Source: Victivallales bacterium | GTDB taxonomy: Bacteria > Verrucomicrobiota > Lentisphaeria > Oligosphaerales > Oligosphaeraceae | NCBI GenBank assembly: GCA_900771165.1 | Contig: CAAGMX010000439.1 | Coordinates: 1-6,669, forward strand | Direction of reading: 5' to 3' | DNA length: 6,669 bases | Shown: piece by piece, positions 1 to 5,638 of the stretch | Layout: each line of letters starts with the position of its first letter | Numbering within the stretch: position 1 is the stretch's first letter | Made by a program: the position numbers and the translations under genes | The notes under the pieces: model-generated | What the model was told of the DNA's origin: nothing | Database searches by the model: none | The model's input: the letters and a program-made list of their open reading frames with translations, nothing else

Positions 1-18
1 AGATCCATTCTAGTCACC

Positions 19-24
19 TGTCAA
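19..24 (-). promoter_or_regulatory. Possible -35 box facing out of the left edge
   Basis: Read on the minus strand, positions 24 to 19 are a perfect TTGACA, the sigma70 -35 consensus. With a 17-base spacer the -10 box would begin at position 1 and lie almost wholly outside the window, so it cannot be verified. If real, it would drive a leftward gene beyond the window. A six-base match alone is weak evidence. Confidence 0.25.
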
Positions 25-119
25 GGATTCAGGGAGAGGAATAAGCACGGTACAATAGCCACTTCCTGTGCGCAGTTATATTCGTCCACCCATTATTTTT
101 GTCGAAGAGCCATTTTTTT

Positions 120-171
120 ATAACACAAAAATAACACAATGGCCTTTTCGGCCGCTTTTCAGAACCTTTTC
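120..171. repeat. Short repeats with 11-base phasing
   Basis: ATAACACAA occurs at 120-128 and again at 131-139, exactly 11 bases apart. CTTTTC then occurs at 144-149, 155-160 and 166-171, also exactly 11 bases apart. Four-base T tracts at one-turn spacing are the classic arrangement for intrinsically curved DNA, and repeated short motifs on one helical face can also be protein binding sites. No function is shown. The arrangement is a direct observation; curvature or binding is inference. Confidence 0.55.
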
Positions 172-200
172 AACCCTGCGTAAATAACTTATTTTCAAGC

Positions 201-287
201 TGGTACCGGAGGTGGGAATCGAACCCACAAGGGATTACTCCCGCCAGATTTTGAGTCTAGTGCGTCTGCCAATTCCGCCACTCCGGC
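201..287 (-). tRNA. tRNA-Leu (anticodon CAA)
   Basis: This is a complete leucine tRNA that decodes UUG. On the minus strand the acceptor arm GCCGGAG (287-281) pairs with CTCCGGU, with a G-U first pair. The anticodon stem CUAGA/UCUGG encloses a seven-base loop CUCAAAA, giving anticodon CAA at 253-251. A long variable arm with a GGGA/UCCC stem marks it as a class II tRNA, and the T arm has GUGGG and CCCAC around UUCGAUU. The discriminator is A at 204 and the CCA end is encoded at 203-201. It has its own promoter just upstream. A three-base direct CCA and a 3' end lying at the start of an AT-rich region make it a possible integration target, but no duplicated 3' end is visible. Confidence 0.97.
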
Positions 288-307
288 ATTGGGTGGAGAA
301 TGGGCTT

Positions 308-336
308 ACTATAACGGTGGCGGAGGGGATTTTCAA
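308..336 (-). promoter_or_regulatory. Sigma70-type promoter of tRNA-Leu
   Basis: On the minus strand there is TTGAAA at 336-331 (-35), a spacer of exactly 17 bases, and TATAGT at 313-308 (-10). Each box departs from consensus by one base. Transcription would start near 301, about 14 bases before the mature tRNA 5' end at 287. The -35 box contains the TGA stop codon (335-333) of the upstream AsmA-like gene, so the promoter is embedded in the end of that gene with no room for a terminator between them. Confidence 0.75.
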
Positions 337-3300
337 TGGGTGCCGAAGAGATTTCGCAGGGTGGAGCGAAGCTTCCATTGATGCTCCTGCGGGGTTCCTG
401 TCAGTTCGGCATTGAAGGCCCAGGAGATGGGTCGGAGGAGCCAGGAGAGGAGGCTGACGGACTTCAGGAGCTGTCCCGAGACCTGGAAATTCATCTGATT
501 GTCGTTGAGGCGGTAGAGTCCCTCTCCCCGGAGGGCGATGAAGGATCCGTCGGTGCGGATATCCTGGAAGGCGATGGCGGAGCCCCGGCAGTTGAAGTCG
601 GCATCCAGGGTGGAGATTTTTCCCAGGGAGGCGATTTTATCCTTGGAGAAGAACTGGAAGGTTCCCCGGGAGATGATTTTTCCCAGGGTAGTGAGGGTAG
701 GGATTCTCCAAAGGTCCATTTCGTGGAGATGGAGATTGCCGCTGCCTTCCAGGTGGAGGGGGATGCCTCCCCAGTCTTTCAGCAGTACAAAGTGTCCTTC
801 CGCGTCCAGTTTGCCCGGTAGCTTGTCGAGGGCGTATTTCAGGTCTTCCGGGGTGTTTTCCGGATCCAGGAGTTTTCCCCGGCTGAGTTTCAGGAGCTGG
901 GCCAGGGGGATGCCCTGGGCGGTGGCATGGAATTCGATTTTCTGGAGGGCCCGGTCATAGAATCCGGTGGTGGCCAGGGTGCCCTGGAAGAATTCGGCGC
1001 TGGGCACATCCCAGATGATGCGGTTGTTGTGGAATTTCCATTTTCCCTGGAGATTCTGGAGATGGATATTCTGGTATCGCAGGGCGGGGGTTTCCAGGGT
1101 GCCTTCCAGGGAGAGGGCATCGGGGACTCCCTGGAAGAAGCGTCCTTCGCAGGTGAAATTGGCTTCCGGGGGCAGGGAGAAATCCTTCAAGGCATCGGGA
1201 TTCTGGTAGAGGAGGCAGGCGAGAAGCTGCAAGGTGGGGAAGGTGCCGGATTGCTTTTCGCCATGAAAGACGCCCTGGATTCCCTGGCGGAAGTCCATGG
1301 AGAGGGTCCCCTTGAGGGCGCCTTCCTCTCCCGGCGCCTGCCGCAGGAGGATGTCCGTGACCGTCAGGCCATTTTCGGGGAGTTTCAGATCCACTTTGGC
1401 ATGGAGGGAATCCAGGGGCAGCCCACGGTATTGGAAATGGCAGACATCCACAGTGCCCTGGAGGGTCAGTCCCCATTTGTCGCCCTCGTATTCCCGGTAT
1501 TCCAGGAGGGGGATCTGGAGGAGGCAGTGTTCCTCCTGGGGATCCGGGGGCTCGGGCCATTGGAAGGATTCCCAGATCCGGTCGTAGATGCGGATGGCGC
1601 CGGGGGCGTGGAGGAGATTGCGGAAGGAGAGGGGCGGCCCGTTGAGCCGGAGATTGTCGAAGATGATGTGGAAGGGGCGGAAGAGGATCTTCAGGTTCGC
1701 CGACATGGTGCCCCGGGACTCGGGGAGAATCCCTTCCAGATGGGAGAAGAGAAGCTGGGTCTCCGTGAGATGGAAATCCGCCGAGATGGAGTCGAAGAGG
1801 ATCTGCTTCATCTTCATCCGGGGCATTTCCACAGAGCCCTCCAGTTGCCAGGGAAGCTTTTCCCAGTCCCAGGAATCCCGGGGATTGAGCATGGGGTGCC
1901 GAGGCATGGTGAAGGTGAAGCGGGCGGGCTTCTCCGGATCCTGGCATTGGAACCATCCCAGCAGGAAGTTCTCCGGGAGGGAGAGGGGGGCCTTCAGGAG
2001 GGGGAAGAGGAGTTCCGGGCGCAGCAGAAGCTCTCCCTGGGGAATCTGGAGGGTGGATTCCTCCGGGGTCCACAGAAGGGTGATCCGGGCGGAAAGGGCC
2101 TCTTCCTCTCCCTGGGTGATTTTGGGGTGAATCTGAAGGGCCAGGGGTGCGTCGGCGCCCTGGGGATGGGCGGTCTCCAGATGGAGGGAGATCCGGGTGG
2201 CATTGCTGTCCCCCAGGTGAGAGGTGGCATCCAGAGTCAGGAGGCCATCCCGGGTGGATCCCTTCAGCTCCAGGTCCGTCAGCGGGAATTTGCCCAGGGT
2301 GCTGCGGGGCTGGCCCAGGGAGAGGGTGGCGTTCCAGCGCCGCCAATCCTTCCAGGGCGAGGGGGCGATGGCCAGCGTCAGGTGGGCGTCGGAGAAGGCC
2401 TCCAGGGGAGGGTCCCGGTTTTCCAGAAGTTCCAGCTTGTGCAGTAGATCCCGGACATTGAGGTCGCCCTCCAGGGATCCCTGGAAGGTCTGGTCCTTCA
2501 AGGCAAAGAGCATCTCTCCCTGGAGGCTATGGGGCGTCTTGTCCTCCCATCCTTCGGGGGCGAAGGTCAGCTGGAGATCCTGGAGGAGAAGATTTTTCTG
2601 CTGCAGGGTGAGGGTGCCGGAGACCTGGGGCAGGAGGAGATTGCGGAGGCGGAGGTCCTGGGTGGAGAAGGAGAGGGTGGGCTGGGGGGCGCGCAGATCC
2701 CAGGAGGTGGGGGGCAGGGTGCCCTGGAAGTCCAGCGGGTTGGAGAAGAGGACCCAGGGAGGAAGGAGAGAGGGGGAAAGCCCGGCCAGCCACAGGATGG
2801 TGCGGGGCATGCACGTGGCCTGCACTTCTCCCTGGATGGTCCTGGCCAGAAGGTCCGCCTGCCCCTGGCAATGGAGGAACTCTCTGGCATTGTAAGTGAT
2901 ATGGAGCTCTTCCAGGGAAAAGATGCTCTGGAACAGCCGGAACTTCCCCTGGGCCCGGGAGATGTTCCGCCCCAGGATCTCCCCGTTGCTCATGGCAACC
3001 TGCCCGGCAAGGGCCAGGGTTTCCGGCTCCCGAAGACTGCCGGTGAGACGCAGGGAGAGGGAGGTGTCGCCGGCCCGGCGGAGAAGTTCGGGAAGACGGA
3101 AGAGAAGGCCGGAGGCAGGAAGGGACTGGACCAGGGAAGCCCCTGGCTCCTGGGAGGCCTCCGCTACGTCCGAAGAGGCCTCCGCTACGTCCGAAGAGGC
3201 CTCCGCTACGTCCGAGGAGGCCTCCGCGGTTTGGGGAACCGGGGGCACCTTGGGCTCCTGGAGGGAGGGAAGGAGGGTGGCCAGGGTTTTCAGGGGATCC

Positions 3301-3842
3301 TCTGTGGCATCCAGGTCGGTGAGACGAACCTGGAGGGAGAGGCGTTGGCCCTCCAGGTTACCCTCCAGCTGGGCCAGCAGGGTCTGGGGCAGGGTCAGGA
3401 GGAATTGGCCGGACAACGGGGAGAAGCCGAGTAAGGTTTCCTCTTCCGAGGCGGGATCCTTCAGGCTCAGGACGGCTTCGCCTTCGGTGAAGGTGATCTC
3501 CCGGGGGATGAATTTGCCTCTCAGCAGCGGAAGGGGGCGGAAGGAGAGGTGGGCTGTGGGCAGGAGCAGACCCCCTTTTCCCTGGGGCAGGAGAAATTCC
3601 ACCTCCACGTCGTTCAACTCCAGCCCTGTGATCAGATTTCCCTGCATGGCCCGGATGCGGCAGGAGCCTCCCTCGGGGGTGAAGGAGTCCGTCAGCATCT
3701 GCCGGAAGGCCTGGGGGTAGCCGAAGAGGGCAGGGGCCGCCACCAGGAGCAGAAAGAGGGCCGCGGCCAGGGCCAGAAGCAGGAGAAAGCCCCGGGTAAA
3801 CCAGCGTCTCCAGGAGGATTGAGAGGAACGGGGGGAGTCCAT
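333..3842 (-). CDS. AsmA-family membrane-anchored envelope protein
   Basis: The 1169-residue product has a short basic N-terminus (WRRWFTRG, residues 11-18) followed by one hydrophobic segment at about 18-40, consistent with an inner-membrane anchor and a very large periplasmic part. Most of the chain is alternating hydrophobic/polar beta-strand-like sequence. The C-terminal part (about 1031-1169) resembles the AsmA-like C-terminal region, with the typical run of G, L and short strands (for example LRGEGLYRLNDNQMNFQVSG) before a final LTGTPQEHQW. Family members (AsmA, TamB, YhdP) form long lipid-carrying grooves between inner and outer membranes; transport of phospholipid is inferred from family only. 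Residues about 206-229 are a repeated Ala/Ser/Glu/Asp linker. The start has no visible Shine-Dalgarno, but later Met codons would remove the anchor. It lies 20 bases after the repeat-protein gene and is probably co-transcribed with it. The exact subfamily is uncertain. Confidence 0.8.
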   Translation of the reverse strand: MDSPRSSQSSWRRWFTRGFLLLLALAAALFLLLVAAPALFGYPQAFRQMLTDSFTPEGGSCRIRAMQGNLITGLELNDVEVEFLLPQGKGGLLLPTAHLSFRPLPLLRGKFIPREITFTEGEAVLSLKDPASEEETLLGFSPLSGQFLLTLPQTLLAQLEGNLEGQRLSLQVRLTDLDATEDPLKTLATLLPSLQEPKVPPVPQTAEASSDVAEASSDVAEASSDVAEASQEPGASLVQSLPASGLLFRLPELLRRAGDTSLSLRLTGSLREPETLALAGQVAMSNGEILGRNISRAQGKFRLFQSIFSLEELHITYNAREFLHCQGQADLLARTIQGEVQATCMPRTILWLAGLSPSLLPPWVLFSNPLDFQGTLPPTSWDLRAPQPTLSFSTQDLRLRNLLLPQVSGTLTLQQKNLLLQDLQLTFAPEGWEDKTPHSLQGEMLFALKDQTFQGSLEGDLNVRDLLHKLELLENRDPPLEAFSDAHLTLAIAPSPWKDWRRWNATLSLGQPRSTLGKFPLTDLELKGSTRDGLLTLDATSHLGDSNATRISLHLETAHPQGADAPLALQIHPKITQGEEEALSARITLLWTPEESTLQIPQGELLLRPELLFPLLKAPLSLPENFLLGWFQCQDPEKPARFTFTMPRHPMLNPRDSWDWEKLPWQLEGSVEMPRMKMKQILFDSISADFHLTETQLLFSHLEGILPESRGTMSANLKILFRPFHIIFDNLRLNGPPLSFRNLLHAPGAIRIYDRIWESFQWPEPPDPQEEHCLLQIPLLEYREYEGDKWGLTLQGTVDVCHFQYRGLPLDSLHAKVDLKLPENGLTVTDILLRQAPGEEGALKGTLSMDFRQGIQGVFHGEKQSGTFPTLQLLACLLYQNPDALKDFSLPPEANFTCEGRFFQGVPDALSLEGTLETPALRYQNIHLQNLQGKWKFHNNRIIWDVPSAEFFQGTLATTGFYDRALQKIEFHATAQGIPLAQLLKLSRGKLLDPENTPEDLKYALDKLPGKLDAEGHFVLLKDWGGIPLHLEGSGNLHLHEMDLWRIPTLTTLGKIISRGTFQFFSKDKIASLGKISTLDADFNCRGSAIAFQDIRTDGSFIALRGEGLYRLNDNQMNFQVSGQLLKSVSLLSWLLRPISWAFNAELTGTPQEHQWKLRSTLRNLFGTH
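3157..3228 (-). repeat. 21-bp tandem repeat inside the AsmA-like gene
   Basis: Three consecutive 21-base units lie at 3157-3177, 3178-3198 and 3199-3219, with a partial fourth. The first two are identical and the third differs by one base. They keep the frame and encode a seven-residue unit (EASSDVA) in a flexible, acidic, low-complexity linker between the N-terminal region and the rest of the beta-rich body. Near identity suggests recent slippage, and gain or loss of units would alter linker length without breaking the gene. Confidence 0.9.
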
Positions 3843-3862
3843 GCAGGGGCAGGGGGATCAGG

Positions 3863-4348
3863 CTAGCGTTTGGCGGGATTCCGGTTCTGGGCGGGGGTGA
3901 GATACCCGTTGTCCCGCCCCTGGGAACGTCCGTCCTTGTCGTAGTGCCGTGTGGTGCCGGAGGAGTTGGATTCGCTGCGCCCCTGGGAACGTCCGTCCTT
4001 GTCGTAGTAGCGTGTGGTGCCGGAGGAGTTGGATTCGCTCCGCCCCTGGGAACGTCCGTCCTTGTCGTAGTAGCGGGTGGTGCCGGAGGGGGAGCTCACG
4101 GCCCGTCCCTGGGAACGCCCGTCCTTGTCGTAGTAGCGGGTGGTGCCGTCCGGGGAAGTCACGGAGCGTCCGGTGTAGACGCCGTTCTGGTCGTAGTGAC
4201 GGGCCACGCCGTCGTTGCCGATCTCCGTGCGGCCGGTGGAACGCCCGCTGCTGTCATAGTGACGGATGGTCTTGGCAGAGAGGGGAGTGAGACAAAGGCA
4301 CAGGAGCAGAAGGGAAGCGAGAGGGAAGAGGTGGCGGGAATGGGACAT
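3863..4348 (-). CDS. Secreted YD/GR tandem-repeat protein
   Basis: The 161-residue product has a signal peptide: MSHSRH, a hydrophobic core at about 7-20 and a likely cleavage after A25 (PLSA|KT). There is no convincing lipobox, because the residue before either Cys in the core is Leu. The mature part is almost entirely six 21-residue repeats, with the YD pair at residues 31, 52, 73, 94, 115 and 136. The consensus is GTTR[YH]YDKDGRSQGR plus a variable Ser-rich link. A short tail (DNGYLTPAQNRNPAKR) follows. The unit recalls YD-type beta repeats, but the protein is far too small to be an Rhs or teneurin-like protein and I recognise no enzyme domain. An ATG 24 bases further upstream (4372) is in frame, but AGGAGGA at 4362-4356 sits seven bases before the ATG at 4348, so I use 4348. 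The function is unknown. A periplasmic or surface location is inferred. Confidence 0.8.
   Translation of the reverse strand: MSHSRHLFPLASLLLLCLCLTPLSAKTIRHYDSSGRSTGRTEIGNDGVARHYDQNGVYTGRSVTSPDGTTRYYDKDGRSQGRAVSSPSGTTRYYDKDGRSQGRSESNSSGTTRYYDKDGRSQGRSESNSSGTTRHYDKDGRSQGRDNGYLTPAQNRNPAKR
3915..4260 (-). repeat. 63-bp coding tandem repeat array
   Basis: The motif containing GTCGTAG or GTCATAG recurs every 63 bases from about 3927 to 4260, giving six units that match the 21-residue protein period. Units 3927-3989 and 3990-4052 differ at only three of 63 positions. The unit at 4053-4115 matches well in its first half and diverges in the second. The two units nearest the N-terminus (about 4160-4260) are the most degenerate. 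The gradient suggests growth of the array by duplication at its C-terminal end. Confidence 0.92.
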
Positions 4349-4355
4349 CGTCTTT

Positions 4356-4362
4356 TCCTCCT
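4356..4362 (-). promoter_or_regulatory. Strong ribosome binding site of the repeat-protein gene
   Basis: The minus strand reads AGGAGGA seven bases before the ATG at 4348-4346. This decides the start over the alternative in-frame ATG at 4372, which lies upstream of the site. It is the best Shine-Dalgarno sequence in the window. Confidence 0.85.
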
Positions 4363-4375
4363 GGGGTTGCATTTG

Positions 4376-4406
4376 TTATAACTATCTTGTGTGCAAGAAG
4401 TTATAA
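4376..4406 (-). promoter_or_regulatory. Inverted repeat / hairpin between argD and repeat-protein gene
   Basis: The plus-strand arms are TTATAACTATCTTG (4376-4389) and CAAGAAGTTATAA (4394-4406) around a four-base TGTG loop. They pair perfectly over 13 bp, with a single unpaired A at 4384. On the minus-strand transcript the hairpin begins four bases after the argD stop codon and ends about 14 bases before the Shine-Dalgarno of the next gene. No U-run follows, so it is not a classic intrinsic terminator. It could be an operator for a dimeric regulator, an mRNA-stabilising or processing hairpin, or an attenuating structure. The TATAAC/TATAAT-like sequences in the arms could also act as -10 elements, though no good -35 box is correctly spaced. 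Confidence 0.6.
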
Positions 4407-4410
4407 TGAA

Positions 4411-5598
4411 TCACGAAAGCGCCTCGTCCAGAATGGCGAGGGCGGTCTGGACTTCCTGGGACGTGAGTTTCAGGGAGGGGAGAAGCCGCATGACTCCCTT
4501 TCCGGCGGTGAGGGTGAGCAGGCCCTTTTCCCGGCATTTGGCGGCCACCTCCGGGAGTGCCTCGTCCAGCTGGATTCCCAGGAGCAGGCCCAGTCCCCGG
4601 ACATCCCGGATGACGGGATGGCGTTTTTGCAGTTCCTCCAGCCCCTGGCGGAGGGCGGCACTTTGTATACGCACATTTTCCAGAATATTCTCCTGGTCGA
4701 AGGCATCCAGGACGGCCAGTCCGGCGGCGGTGGACAGGGGATTTCCACCGAAGGTGGAGCCGTGGGTCAGCCCCGGCTGGTGGAGCTGGGCCAGTTCCTG
4801 GCTGAGCTGGAAGCAGGCCAGGGGGATGCCGTTGCCCAGGGCTTTGGCGGTGGAGAAGGCGTCGGGGCGGATGCCGTACTGCTGGAAGCAGAAGAAGCTT
4901 CCGGTGCGTCCCATGCCGGTCTGCACTTCGTCCAGCAGCAGAAGCAGTTCCTTCTGGTCGCAGAGCTGGCGCAGGCCCTGGAGGAATTCCCGGGTGGCGG
5001 GATAGACGCCCCCTTCCGCCTGGACGGGTTCCAGGAGGATGGCGCAGGTGCGGGGGGTGATGGCCTGGGCCACGGCCTCCAGGTCGTTGTAGGGAACGGT
5101 GACAAATCCCGGCATGTCCGGCTCCATGCCCTGGCGGAAGATGGGCTGTCCGGTGGCGGCCAGGGTGGCCAGGGTGCGTCCGTGGAAGGAGGTGTGGAAG
5201 ACGATGATCTCATGGCGTTCCCCGTGGCGGGAACCCCAGAGTCTGGCGGTCTTGATCATGCCCTCGTTGGCCTCCGCTCCGGAGTTGGCGAAGAAGACCT
5301 TGCCCTGGATCCCTTTCTGGGAGAGGCGCATGGCCAGGCGGGGGGCGTTGAGGTTGCAGAAGATGTTGGAGCAGTGCATCAGGGTAGACGCCTGCCGGGC
5401 GATGGCCTGGGAGACCCCGGGATGGCAGTGGCCCAGGCTGCAGACGCTGATGCCGGTGGTGAAGTCCAGATATTCCCGCCCGTCCAGATCCCACAGTTTG
5501 GAGCCTTCTCCCCGGACCATGATGGGGGCGGAGAAGTTGTAGGTGGGGACCATGGCGTCACGATAGAGGGCGCGGATTTCTTCGGAGGTGGGGGTCAT
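4411..5598 (-). CDS. argD: Acetylornithine aminotransferase (class III, PLP)
   Basis: The predicted enzyme converts N-acetylglutamate 5-semialdehyde plus glutamate to N-acetylornithine in cytoplasmic arginine synthesis; ArgD enzymes can also serve the succinyl-DAP step of lysine synthesis. The 395 residues match the family's usual size. Visible motifs in order are DLDGREYLDF (37-46), SLGHCHPGV (54-62), NSGAEAN (105-111, cofactor phosphate), FHGRT (138-142), EPVQAEGGV (190-198), LDEVQTGMGRTG (222-233, with D223 for the PLP ring nitrogen), AKALGNG (251-257, with the Schiff-base lysine K252) and HGSTFGGNP (279-287). All key residues are intact. The open frame extends 32 residues further upstream into fabI, but ATG at 5598 gives the normal N-terminus and avoids overlap. 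There is no clear Shine-Dalgarno before it. It follows fabI by 40 bases, and no other arginine gene is present. Ornithine-type aminotransferases are close relatives, so substrate assignment is slightly less sure than the fold. Confidence 0.9.
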   Translation of the reverse strand: MTPTSEEIRALYRDAMVPTYNFSAPIMVRGEGSKLWDLDGREYLDFTTGISVCSLGHCHPGVSQAIARQASTLMHCSNIFCNLNAPRLAMRLSQKGIQGKVFFANSGAEANEGMIKTARLWGSRHGERHEIIVFHTSFHGRTLATLAATGQPIFRQGMEPDMPGFVTVPYNDLEAVAQAITPRTCAILLEPVQAEGGVYPATREFLQGLRQLCDQKELLLLLDEVQTGMGRTGSFFCFQQYGIRPDAFSTAKALGNGIPLACFQLSQELAQLHQPGLTHGSTFGGNPLSTAAGLAVLDAFDQENILENVRIQSAALRQGLEELQKRHPVIRDVRGLGLLLGIQLDEALPEVAAKCREKGLLTLTAGKGVMRLLPSLKLTSQEVQTALAILDEALS

Positions 5599-5638
5599 GA
5601 GAGGCGAGGGGAGAGTTTCTTGGGGCGGGAAAGACGGG

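Larger units (their letters stand above)
1..200. other. AT-rich non-coding region downstream of tRNA-Leu
   Basis: No open frame here looks like a gene on either strand, and the base composition is clearly more AT-rich than the coding remainder. It contains a T7 run at 113-119, a 9-base direct repeat (ATAACACAA at 120-128 and 131-139), and the hexamer CTTTTC three times at 144, 155 and 166. The only hairpin close to the tRNA 3' side is a 4-bp GGCC stem (141-144 with 150-153 on the plus strand). On the minus strand it is followed by a loose T-containing stretch rather than a clean U-run, so I do not call it a terminator with confidence. The region probably combines the 3' flank of the tRNA gene with the upstream region of a gene beyond the left edge. 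Confidence 0.6.

Noticed and set aside
109..143. GCCATT/AATGGC inverted repeat
   Set aside because: Six-base arms around a 23-base loop in AT-rich sequence could easily occur by chance.
141..153. Intrinsic terminator of tRNA-Leu (GGCC stem)
   Set aside because: The stem is only 4 bp and the following sequence is a broken T stretch, so it is not strong enough to list.
201..220. Attachment site of an integrated element at the tRNA 3' end
   Set aside because: No duplicate of the tRNA 3' end and no integrase gene occur in the window.
927..2447. A 506-codon open frame on the plus strand opposite the AsmA-like gene
   Set aside because: The product is extremely Gly/Glu-rich with no domain signal, and several other long frames overlap the same region. 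Codon bias of the real minus-strand gene removes stops from the opposite strand.
3157..4260. CRISPR-like array
   Set aside because: The repeats are contiguous, 21 or 63 bases long, in frame and coding, with no unique spacers.
3863..4348. Rhs/YD-repeat toxin or lipoprotein
   Set aside because: The protein is only 161 residues with no toxin domain or core-associated motif. Neither Cys in the signal peptide sits in a valid lipobox.
4376..4406. Intrinsic terminator of argD
   Set aside because: The stem is AT-rich and not followed by a U-run on the minus strand. Kept as an unassigned hairpin instead.
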